Below are positions 24,900-32,079 of a stretch of 64,000 nucleotides of DNA, piece after piece. The stretch comes from Stutzerimonas stutzeri. GTDB lineage: Bacteria; Pseudomonadota; Gammaproteobacteria; Pseudomonadales; Pseudomonadaceae. A program made the position numbers and the translations under genes. The stretch lies in contig DGLA01000024.1 of assembly GCA_002387205.1 (NCBI GenBank), positions 232,602-296,601 of the forward strand. Reading direction: 5' to 3'. Under the pieces are notes generated by a model. That model saw nothing but the letters and a program-made list of their open reading frames with translations, ran no database searches and was not told the DNA's origin. How positions within the stretch are numbered: position 1 is the first letter of the stretch; every line of letters starts with the position of its first letter.

Positions 24900-27794
24900 T
24901 TATTGGCAGGCTTCGCAATCCGGTTCATCAATGGCACAGGCTTTTGGGACCGGTGCCGGACCTGCCGACATTTCTGGCGCTGGTGCGGCTTTCGCCGGAG
25001 CAGCGCTGGCGCCGCTGTTGCCACCGCTGGACACGGCGTTGAGCTTGCCGGTGTTGACGGTGGACTTCTCGGTGCTGGTCGCGGCCAGGGCACGGAGGTA
25101 GTAGGTGGTTTTCAGGCCACGGTACCAGGCCATGCGGTAGGTCACGTCCAGCTTCTTGCCGCTGGCGCCGGCGATGTAGAGGTTCAGCGACTGGGCCTGG
25201 TCGATCCACTTCTGGCGGCGGCTGGCGGCGTCGACGATCCACTTGGTTTCCACTTCGAAGGCGGTCGCGTAGAGGTCTTTCAACTCCTGCGGAATGCGCT
25301 CGATCTGCTGCACCGAACCGTCGTAGTACTTGAGGTCGTTGATCATGACCGCGTCCCACAGGCCGCGGGCCTTGAGGTCGCGAACCAGGTAGGGGTTGAT
25401 CACGGTGAATTCGCCCGAGAGGTTCGATTTCACGTACAGGTTCTGGTAGGTCGGCTCGATGGACTGCGACACGCCGGTGATGTTGGCGATGGTCGCGGTC
25501 GGGGCGATGGCCATGATGTTCGAGTTACGGATGCCGTTCTTGACGCGGGCGCGAACTGGAGCCCAGTCCAGGGACTCGGTCAGGTCGACGTCGATGTACT
25601 TCTGGCCGCGTGCTTCGATGAGGATCTGCTGCGAGTCCAGCGGCAGGATGCCCTGGCTCCACAACGAACCCTGGAAGCTTTCGTAGGCGCCACGCTCGTC
25701 GGCCAGGTCACAGGAAGCCTGGATGGCGTAGTAGCTGACCGCTTCCATGGACTTGTCGGCGAAGTCGATGGCGGCATCGGAACCGTACGGGATGTGCTGC
25801 AGGTACAGCGCGTCCTGGAAGCCCATGATGCCCAGACCCACAGGGCGGTGCTTGAAGTTGGAATTGCGCGCCTGCGGCACCGAGTAGTAGTTGATGTCGA
25901 TAACGTTATCGAGCATCCGCACGGCGGTGCGCACGGTGCGCTCCAGCTTGGCGGTGTCCAGCTTGCCGTCGACGATGTGGCGCGGCAGGTTGATCGAGCC
26001 CAGGTTGCAGACGGCGATCTCGTCCTTGTTGGTGTTCAGCGTGATCTCGGTGCAGAGGTTGGAGCTGTGCACCACGCCGACGTGCTGCTGCGGGCTGCGC
26101 AGGTTGCACGGGTCCTTGAAGGTCAGCCATGGGTGGCCGGTCTCGAACAGCATGGAGAGCATCTTGCGCCACAGGTCTTTGGCCTGCAGGGTCTTGTAGT
26201 TCTTGATCTTGCCGTATTCGATCAGGGCTTCGTAGTACTCGTAGCGCTCCTCGAAGGCCTTGCCGGTGAGGTCGTGCAGGTCGGGTACTTCGCTTGGCGA
26301 GAACAGCGTCCACTTGCCGTCGTCGAAGACGCGCTTCATGAACAGGTCCGGAATCCAGTTGGCGGTGTTCATGTCGTGGGTACGGCGACGGTCGTCACCG
26401 GTGTTCTTGCGCAGTTCGAGGAATTCCTCGATGTCCAGGTGCCAGGTTTCCAGGTAGGCGCAGACCGCGCCCTTGCGCTTGCCGCCCTGGTTGACCGCAA
26501 CAGCGGTGTCGTTGACCACTTTCAGGAAGGGCACGACGCCCTGGGATTTGCCGTTGGTGCCCTTGATGTAGGCGCCGAGTGCGCGAACCGGGGTCCAGTC
26601 GTTGCCCAGGCCGCCAGCGAATTTGGAGAGCAGGGCGTTATCGCGGATGGCGTCGTAGATGCCGCCCAAGTCGTCCGGCACGGTGGTCAGGTAGCACGAC
26701 GACAGCTGCGGACGCAGGGTGCCGGCGTTGAACAGGGTCGGCGTGGAGGCCATGTAGTCGAAGGACGACAGCAGGTTGTAGAACTCGATGGCGCGGGCTT
26801 CGCGCTGTTCTTCCTCGATGGCCAGGCCCATGGCGACGCGCATGAAGAAGATCTGCGGCAGCTCGAAGCGCACGCCATCCTTGTGGATGAAGTAGCGGTC
26901 GTAGAGGGTCTGCAGGCCGAGGTAAGTGAACTGCTGGTCCTGCTCATGGTTGATCGCGGCGCCCAGCTTGGCCAGGTCGTACTCTTTCAGGCGCGGGTCG
27001 AGCAGCTCGAACTGCACGCCCTTTTCCACGTAGGCCGGCAGCGCCTTGGCGTAGAGGTCGGCCATCTCGTGATGGGTGGCCGATTCGGCGACTTCCAGAA
27101 AGCCCAGGGCTTCGGCGCGCAGGGTGTCCATCAACAGGCGAGCGGTGACGTAGGAGTAGTTCGGCTCACGCTCGACCAGGGTACGGGCGGTCATCACCAG
27201 CGCGGTGTTGACGTCCGATTGCTCAACGCCGTCGTACAGGTTCTTCAGGGTTTCCTTCTGGATCAGCGCGCCATCGACTTCTGCGAGGCCTTCGCAGGCT
27301 TCGGTGATGATGGTGTTCAGGCGGCCCAGGTCCAGCGGCGACAGGCTGCCGTCGGCGCGCTTGATGCGGATGCTCGGATGGGCGTCAACCGGTGCGTCGA
27401 CCGCGCCACGCTTGCGCTCCTGGGTGCGGGACTCGCGGTAGATCACGTAGTCGCGCGCGACTTTTTGCTCACCGGAACGCATCAGGGCCAGTTCGACCTG
27501 ATCCTGGATTTCTTCGATATGGATGGTGCCGCCGGAGGGCATGCGACGCTTGAAGGTGGCGGTGACCTGTTCGGTCAGACGCGCGACGGTGTCGTGAATC
27601 CGCGACGAGGCAGAAGCATTGTTGCCTTCCACTGCGAGAAACGCCTTGGTGATGGCGACGGTGATCTTGTCATCGGTGTAGGGGACGACTGTACCGTTGC
27701 GCTTGATCACGCGTAGCTGGCCCGGCGCAGTGGCGGCCAGGTCCAGCGTGCTGTTGTCGGCGTGCGGGTTCTCGCGAATGGACTCGTTCTGCAT
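24900..27794 (-). CDS. nrdA: Ribonucleotide reductase class Ia, large subunit
   Basis: A 964-residue R1 protein that converts ribonucleoside diphosphates to deoxyribonucleotides. It begins with two ATP-cone regions, about residues 28-118 (VIKRNGTVVPYTDDKI) and 135-230 (IRIKRADGSLSPLDLGRL), the layout known from Pseudomonas NrdA, where the first cone is the dATP sensor. The catalytic barrel follows (TPTLFNAGTLRPQLSSCYL, and HRPVGLGIMGFQDALYL), and the C-terminus CAIDEPDCEACQ carries the redox-shuttle CxxC. GGAG five bases before the ATG. A long upstream region with NrdR-box-like palindromes suggests NrdR control. Confidence 0.97.
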   Translation of the reverse strand: MQNESIRENPHADNSTLDLAATAPGQLRVIKRNGTVVPYTDDKITVAITKAFLAVEGNNASASSRIHDTVARLTEQVTATFKRRMPSGGTIHIEEIQDQVELALMRSGEQKVARDYVIYRESRTQERKRGAVDAPVDAHPSIRIKRADGSLSPLDLGRLNTIITEACEGLAEVDGALIQKETLKNLYDGVEQSDVNTALVMTARTLVEREPNYSYVTARLLMDTLRAEALGFLEVAESATHHEMADLYAKALPAYVEKGVQFELLDPRLKEYDLAKLGAAINHEQDQQFTYLGLQTLYDRYFIHKDGVRFELPQIFFMRVAMGLAIEEEQREARAIEFYNLLSSFDYMASTPTLFNAGTLRPQLSSCYLTTVPDDLGGIYDAIRDNALLSKFAGGLGNDWTPVRALGAYIKGTNGKSQGVVPFLKVVNDTAVAVNQGGKRKGAVCAYLETWHLDIEEFLELRKNTGDDRRRTHDMNTANWIPDLFMKRVFDDGKWTLFSPSEVPDLHDLTGKAFEERYEYYEALIEYGKIKNYKTLQAKDLWRKMLSMLFETGHPWLTFKDPCNLRSPQQHVGVVHSSNLCTEITLNTNKDEIAVCNLGSINLPRHIVDGKLDTAKLERTVRTAVRMLDNVIDINYYSVPQARNSNFKHRPVGLGIMGFQDALYLQHIPYGSDAAIDFADKSMEAVSYYAIQASCDLADERGAYESFQGSLWSQGILPLDSQQILIEARGQKYIDVDLTESLDWAPVRARVKNGIRNSNIMAIAPTATIANITGVSQSIEPTYQNLYVKSNLSGEFTVINPYLVRDLKARGLWDAVMINDLKYYDGSVQQIERIPQELKDLYATAFEVETKWIVDAASRRQKWIDQAQSLNLYIAGASGKKLDVTYRMAWYRGLKTTYYLRALAATSTEKSTVNTGKLNAVSSGGNSGASAAPAKAAPAPEMSAGPAPVPKACAIDEPDCEACQ

Positions 27795-28009
27795 GGGGTC
27801 TCCGGATTCTCTCTGTCTCTAACGCGTTAGGTGTCAGGCCTGCTTTGTGGGCGGCCTTGATCGGTCTCGCATGTTTCTTTCGTGTTGCATGAACCATGCC
27901 CCGGCGAACCGGCTCATGGGTAACTCAAAACTGGAGGCGATTCGCTCCTGGGGCGGCGAATCGAATGTGCCGAAGCATAGTCAGGCGTTGTGAAGTTCAC
28001 AACCGCAAA

Positions 28010-28025
28010 ACACAACATGTAGTGT
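28010..28025. promoter_or_regulatory. NrdR box 1 (ACACAACATGTAGTGT)
   Basis: A close match to the 16-bp NrdR palindrome ACACWATATNTWGTGT, 215 bases upstream of the nrdA start. NrdR represses class Ia genes when dATP-rich. Nearest of three such sites. Confidence 0.75.
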
Positions 28026-28199
28026 GACGCGCTTGGCGCATGCGCTACTGCTGGGCTTGAGCAAAATCAACGTTTCGGGCCGCAGAGCGGGGCTTGCAGC
28101 ATCGATCCGTCGCGCTCGGCGCGTGCGCGAGCCGGTTAATTCTCGGAGCGAAATATTTGGCTTGCTTTTTTTGCTGTTTGTGTCTCTTGGCTCGATTAA

Positions 28200-28215
28200 A
28201 CCCTACATATAGGGT
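28200..28215. promoter_or_regulatory. NrdR-box-like palindrome 2
   Basis: ACCCTACATATAGGGT, part of a longer symmetric AAACCCTACATATAGGGTTT. It keeps the outer dyad and central ATAT of NrdR boxes but has CCC/GGG where the consensus has CAC/GTG. It might instead be another regulator's operator. Confidence 0.55.
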
Positions 28216-28283
28216 TTTAGGCGCCTGGGACGACACGATAGTGGCGGTTGTGGCCCCATGCAAGACGGCTGGAATGAACAAGC

Positions 28284-28292
28284 TGTGGATAA
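28284..28292 (-). promoter_or_regulatory. DnaA box
   Basis: A perfect 9-mer TTATCCACA on the minus strand. DnaA boxes occur upstream of nrdA in E. coli, where DnaA links dNTP supply to replication. Only one clear box is seen, so this is not an origin. Confidence 0.6.
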
Positions 28293-28410
28293 GTTGTGGG
28301 TGAGCTGTGCGCGATCAGAGTGCAACCCGCGTCGTTCAAGGGCTGCATAGCCTTCGGATGAAATGCTGCGCTCCCGGCCGGTTTCAGACGCCTGGCCGGC
28401 GAATGCGTAA

Positions 28411-28426
28411 ACACTATATGTGGTGT
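28411..28426. promoter_or_regulatory. NrdR box 3 (ACACTATATGTGGTGT)
   Basis: Strong match to the NrdR palindrome, differing from the consensus at one arm position. It lies 617 bases upstream of nrdA and 290 upstream of the RstA-like gene, so which gene it serves is unclear. Confidence 0.65.
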
Positions 28427-28482
28427 TTTGTCAAAGCTGGATTCAGGTACGTTTTTCGCAGAGAGACAGCCGGCTTGCGGTC

Positions 28483-28509
28483 TGTCACAACAATACTGGC
28501 GTTGTGACA
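28483..28509. promoter_or_regulatory. 9-bp inverted repeat, possible operator
   Basis: Perfect arms TGTCACAAC and GTTGTGACA around a 9-base spacer, 207 bases upstream of the RstA-like gene. The spacing suits a dimeric repressor or activator site. No T-tract, so not a terminator. No gene was found in 27795-28715 as a whole. Confidence 0.45.
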
Positions 28510-28715
28510 CATCAGCACGGCCCGGGACCTTTGTTGGCCTGCCAGTCAGCTGTTCGAAAAGGCTGAGTCAGCACCGATGCATGGCCAAGGGAAGATCTGC
28601 CTGTTCAAAGCCTGCAGCCTTGTTTGCGCACCTGAGCGTCATCCGAAGGCGGGCCGGCCCTGCCATCTGGTCACAGGCTGGCGCTACAATGCGGCCGTCG
28701 GTCTGAAGGGGGCGC

Positions 28716-29444
28716 ATGGTGGATCAAGAGTCGTGGAACATCCTCATTGTCGAAGATGACCAGCGGTTGGCTGAACTGACGCGCGAGTATCTGGAGAGCA
28801 ATGGCCTGCAGGTCTCCATCGAAGCGGACGGTGCCCAGGCTGCCGAACGCATCATCAGTGAACGCCCTGATCTGGTGGTGCTCGACCTGATGCTGCCGGG
28901 CGAGGATGGCCTGAGTATCTGCAGCAAGGTCCGCCACCGCTACGACGGTCCGATCCTGATGCTGACCGCCCGCGCCGATGATCTCGATCAGGTGCTTGGG
29001 CTGGAAACCGGCGCCGATGATTATGTCTGCAAGCCCGTTCGGCCTCGCCTGTTGCTGGCACGTATCCGCGCGTTGCTGCGTCGTCGCGAGGGCGTCAGCG
29101 AACCAGCCTCGAGCGCAGGCCTCAAGCGTCTGCAATATGGCCCGCTGGTGGTCGACAGCGCGCTGCGCGAAGCCTGGTTGCGCGGGGAAGGTATCGAACT
29201 GACCGGTGCGGAGTTCGACCTGCTTTGGCTGCTGACTTCCAACCCGGGACGAACCCTGTCCCGCGAGCAGATTTTCGCCGAGCTGCGTGGAATCGCCTAC
29301 GACGGCCAGGACCGCTCCATCGATGTACGGATTTCGCGTATCCGTCCCAAGATCGGCGACGACCCCGACCACCCGAGACTGATCAAGACCGTCCGCGGCA
29401 AGGGCTACCTGTTCGTTTCCGAAGCGGCTGAAGCCTTGCAGTGA
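28716..29444 (+). CDS. OmpR-family response regulator (RstA-like)
   Basis: A 242-residue response regulator. Receiver: acidic pair EDD near 12-14, phospho-acceptor Asp57 in VVLDLMLPGEDG, and Lys in DYVCKPVRPRL. DNA-binding winged helix: LTGAEFDLLWLLTSNPGRTL, SIDVRISRIRPKIGDD, TVRGKGYLF. The sequence most resembles RstA. AAGGGGG precedes the ATG. Its stop overlaps the GTG start of the downstream kinase by four bases (GTGA), so the two are translationally coupled. Confidence 0.92.
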   Translation: MVDQESWNILIVEDDQRLAELTREYLESNGLQVSIEADGAQAAERIISERPDLVVLDLMLPGEDGLSICSKVRHRYDGPILMLTARADDLDQVLGLETGADDYVCKPVRPRLLLARIRALLRRREGVSEPASSAGLKRLQYGPLVVDSALREAWLRGEGIELTGAEFDLLWLLTSNPGRTLSREQIFAELRGIAYDGQDRSIDVRISRIRPKIGDDPDHPRLIKTVRGKGYLFVSEAAEALQ

Positions 29445-31042
29445 ACTCCATCTTCCTGCGCATCTACGGCGGCATGGTCGCCGTGCTGGTGCTGGTGGCG
29501 CTGCTGGGCGTGGGCGGGCTGCAGCTGCTCAACGAAGCGCGTGCCGATCGCCACCGCGAGGCGCTGGCAGCCGGTACCTTCCGCCTGATGGCGCACAACA
29601 TGCAAAGCATGACGCCCATCGAGCGGCGCCAGGCGGCCAACCTCTGGGGCCGGCTGCTGGGCATCCCGTTGCGCGTGCGCACGCTGGAAGACGTGAGGCT
29701 CGAAAGCAGCCTGGAAGCGCGCCTGCTGCGTGGACAGGTACTGGTCGAGCAGATGCGCCCCCATAGCGTCACCATCTTTTCCCTGGTCAGCGCCACGGCA
29801 CGCCTGGTCCTGACCGGCGAGGTCGAGCAGATCAGCGAGCAACTGGCCCGCGCGACCATCTATCTGCTGATCGACGAACTGATCCGCTACCCCGAACAGG
29901 AGCAGCCCTGGCGTCTGGCCGAGCTGAAGCAGACGCATGGCTTCGGCTACGCACTGGAGCTGCTGACCCGTGACAGCGCCAGCCTCGATGACGACCAGCG
30001 ACGCCGTCTCGATGAAGGCGACACGGTGATGGCGCTGGATCGAGACGGCGATGCGATCCGGGTGTTCGCGGCGATCTCCGGCACGCCATGGATCATGTCC
30101 CTGGGGCCGCTGTACCAGCTCAATCCCTATCCGCCACAACTGTTGGTGCTGATCGCCGCTCTCGGGTTGTCGCTGATCGGCTTGACCGTCTATCTGCTGG
30201 TGCGTCAGTTGGAGCGCCGTGTGCGAGAGGTGGAAAGCGCCGCCACGCGCATTGCCGGCGGCAACCTTGAAACGCGTGTGCCGGACGCGGGTACTGACTC
30301 GGTTGGGCGCCTGGCAAAGGCATTCAATGGCATGGCCAGCCACCTGCAGCGGCTGCTGGCCGTGCAGCGCGAGATGGTCAGCGCCGTGGCCCACGAACTG
30401 CGCACACCGGTGGCGCGCCTGCGTTTCGGTCTGGAAATGGCGGCGGATGCGCAGACCCCCGAGGCGCGAACCAAATACCTCCAAGGGATGGATGGCGATA
30501 TCGACGACCTCGACCGGCTGGTGGACGAGATGCTGGTCTATACCCGTCTGGAGCGTGGGTCGCCGGAGCTGACCTTTCAAGCTGTCGATCTGCGCGCGCT
30601 GGTCGATCAGGTCATCGGTGAGCTGGCGCCGCTGCGGCCTGCTGTGCTGGTCGAGCGCGGACCTTGCGAGCCGGGCACCGACGGCAGCAGTGTGGTCGAT
30701 GCCGAGCCGCATTACCTGCGTCGCGCCTTGAGCAACCTGGTCGCTAACGCCATGCGCCATGCCGAAACGCGGGTGCAGGTCAGCTACGGCATCGACGCCG
30801 AACGGGTGCAGCTGCATGTCGATGATGACGGGCCGGGCGTGCCGGAAGAGGCTTGGGAGAAGGTCTTCACGCCCTTCCTGCGGCTGGATGACAGCCGTAC
30901 CCGGGCATCGGGTGGCCATGGTCTGGGGCTCTCCATCGTGCGCCGGATCACCTACTGGCATGGCGGACGCTCACAGATCGGGCACAGTGATCTGGGTGGG
31001 GCGCGCTTCAGCCTGGTCTGGCCGCGCAGGCATGTGAAATAG
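29441..31042 (+). CDS. Sensor histidine kinase (RstB-like)
   Basis: A 533-residue membrane kinase, cognate to the upstream regulator. An N-terminal membrane helix (IYGGMVAVLVLVALLGVGGL), a periplasmic region of about 200 residues, a second helix near 232-255 (LLVLIAALGLSLIGLTVYLL), HAMP (RVREVESAATRIAGGNLETR), phospho-acceptor His318 in AVAHELRTPVARLRF, and an ATPase domain with NLVANAMRHAET, DDGPGVPEEAW and GGHGLGLSIVRRI. GTG start overlaps the regulator's stop. The stimulus is unknown; E. coli RstB responds to low Mg2+ through PhoQ, but that should not be carried over. Confidence 0.92.
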   Translation: MNSIFLRIYGGMVAVLVLVALLGVGGLQLLNEARADRHREALAAGTFRLMAHNMQSMTPIERRQAANLWGRLLGIPLRVRTLEDVRLESSLEARLLRGQVLVEQMRPHSVTIFSLVSATARLVLTGEVEQISEQLARATIYLLIDELIRYPEQEQPWRLAELKQTHGFGYALELLTRDSASLDDDQRRRLDEGDTVMALDRDGDAIRVFAAISGTPWIMSLGPLYQLNPYPPQLLVLIAALGLSLIGLTVYLLVRQLERRVREVESAATRIAGGNLETRVPDAGTDSVGRLAKAFNGMASHLQRLLAVQREMVSAVAHELRTPVARLRFGLEMAADAQTPEARTKYLQGMDGDIDDLDRLVDEMLVYTRLERGSPELTFQAVDLRALVDQVIGELAPLRPAVLVERGPCEPGTDGSSVVDAEPHYLRRALSNLVANAMRHAETRVQVSYGIDAERVQLHVDDDGPGVPEEAWEKVFTPFLRLDDSRTRASGGHGLGLSIVRRITYWHGGRSQIGHSDLGGARFSLVWPRRHVK

Positions 31043-31144
31043 AACAGAGATCGGGCCGTGCCGGGCTCGCGAATATCCGCGCTGGGCGAACAGGTTTGGT
31101 CTCGAGAGGGTGATCACCCCGCCTTCCGCGACTGGTTCGGGTGC

Positions 31145-31873
31145 TTATAGGCCCGATGACGGAGCCGGAATACTGACCAGACTCAGCAAGTAATCATCGA
31201 ACTGCACGAACTGGCCATCCAGCTCGGCGCCGGTCTTCCAGTGTTCCGAAAGATCATTGAGCAGGCGCAGGCGGGCGCTGCCCCTGGGATTGTGATCGAT
31301 CAGTTCGGCTTCCTGGAAATAGAAGCGCTTGTTCACCAGCGGGTAGAGCGCCTTGAACAGGCTCTCCTTGATGGAAAAGGTCAGGGTCACCCGTAGTGCC
31401 CGCTGTGTTTCGTCCAGCGCTTCGTAGCCTGCACGCTCCCGCGGGGTGAGGATTTCAGCGACCAGCCGGTCAGCCCGCGCCACCGGAAGTCTTTTTTCCA
31501 CATCCAGCCCGATGCCGAGCCACTGCTCGCGACGCGCCACGACAGCAGCGGCCCATCCCGCGCCGTGAGTGATGGAGCCGACCACGCCGGCTGGCCAGCA
31601 GGGCGAGCGGTCTTCATTCACGGTTGGGGTGCACGACGCGCCGGTTGCCCGCAGCAAGGCTTCGCGTGCGCAGAGCCTGCCTGCGAGAAATTCGCTCTGG
31701 CGCTTGCGCACCGCTGCCACGGCAGGCAAGCCACAGCGGCCGAAATCCTCTGGATCGAGCAAGGCGGGATCGAAGCGGGTGCTGATCAGCTGCACGCCTG
31801 GCAGGGCAAACGGCAACGGCCAGTGATCACTCAGTGGTGAGCAGCAGGCGGGGTGGTAGGAGAGCGGCTTCAT
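31145..31873 (-). CDS. pcpS: 4'-phosphopantetheinyl transferase (EntD/PcpS type)
   Basis: A 242-residue enzyme that attaches the phosphopantetheine arm of coenzyme A to carrier-protein serines. Motifs are all present: SITHGAGWAAAVVA, the Mg-binding GIGLDVEKRLP, and FSIKESLFKALYP. The length equals that of P. aeruginosa PcpS, which is the sole such enzyme in that species and serves both fatty acid synthesis and siderophore or other nonribosomal systems. No AcpS-type gene is visible here. It is divergent from gacS, sharing about 206 bases of upstream DNA. Confidence 0.88.
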   Translation of the reverse strand: MKPLSYHPACCSPLSDHWPLPFALPGVQLISTRFDPALLDPEDFGRCGLPAVAAVRKRQSEFLAGRLCAREALLRATGASCTPTVNEDRSPCWPAGVVGSITHGAGWAAAVVARREQWLGIGLDVEKRLPVARADRLVAEILTPRERAGYEALDETQRALRVTLTFSIKESLFKALYPLVNKRFYFQEAELIDHNPRGSARLRLLNDLSEHWKTGAELDGQFVQFDDYLLSLVSIPAPSSGL

Positions 31874-32079
31874 GCGCGTCAGTGTGCCTCAATCCCCCTC
31901 TGGAGCGAATACGCTGATGTTTGCCCAGATAGGAGCTGCCCTGCGGTGCGCCCAGGCCAGGTCCATCTCTTCGCCTTTTGCCCGGACCACAGGATACCCG
32001 TCGTCAGGTCGCGCTAACGGGCAGATTCCCGGCCGTCGAGCCGCTACACTAGCCGCCACGCAACCAGGGGAATGGATCC

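Noticed and set aside
24879..27716. A very long plus-strand reading frame opposite nrdA (over 900 codons)
   Set aside because: It is the antisense shadow of a strongly biased high-GC gene; its translation is Val/Gly/Arg-rich low-complexity with no domain, and nrdA on the other strand is unmistakable.
28284..28292. DnaA box as part of a chromosomal origin
   Set aside because: Only one clear box, no AT-rich unwinding element or dnaA/dnaN nearby; better explained as an nrdA control site.
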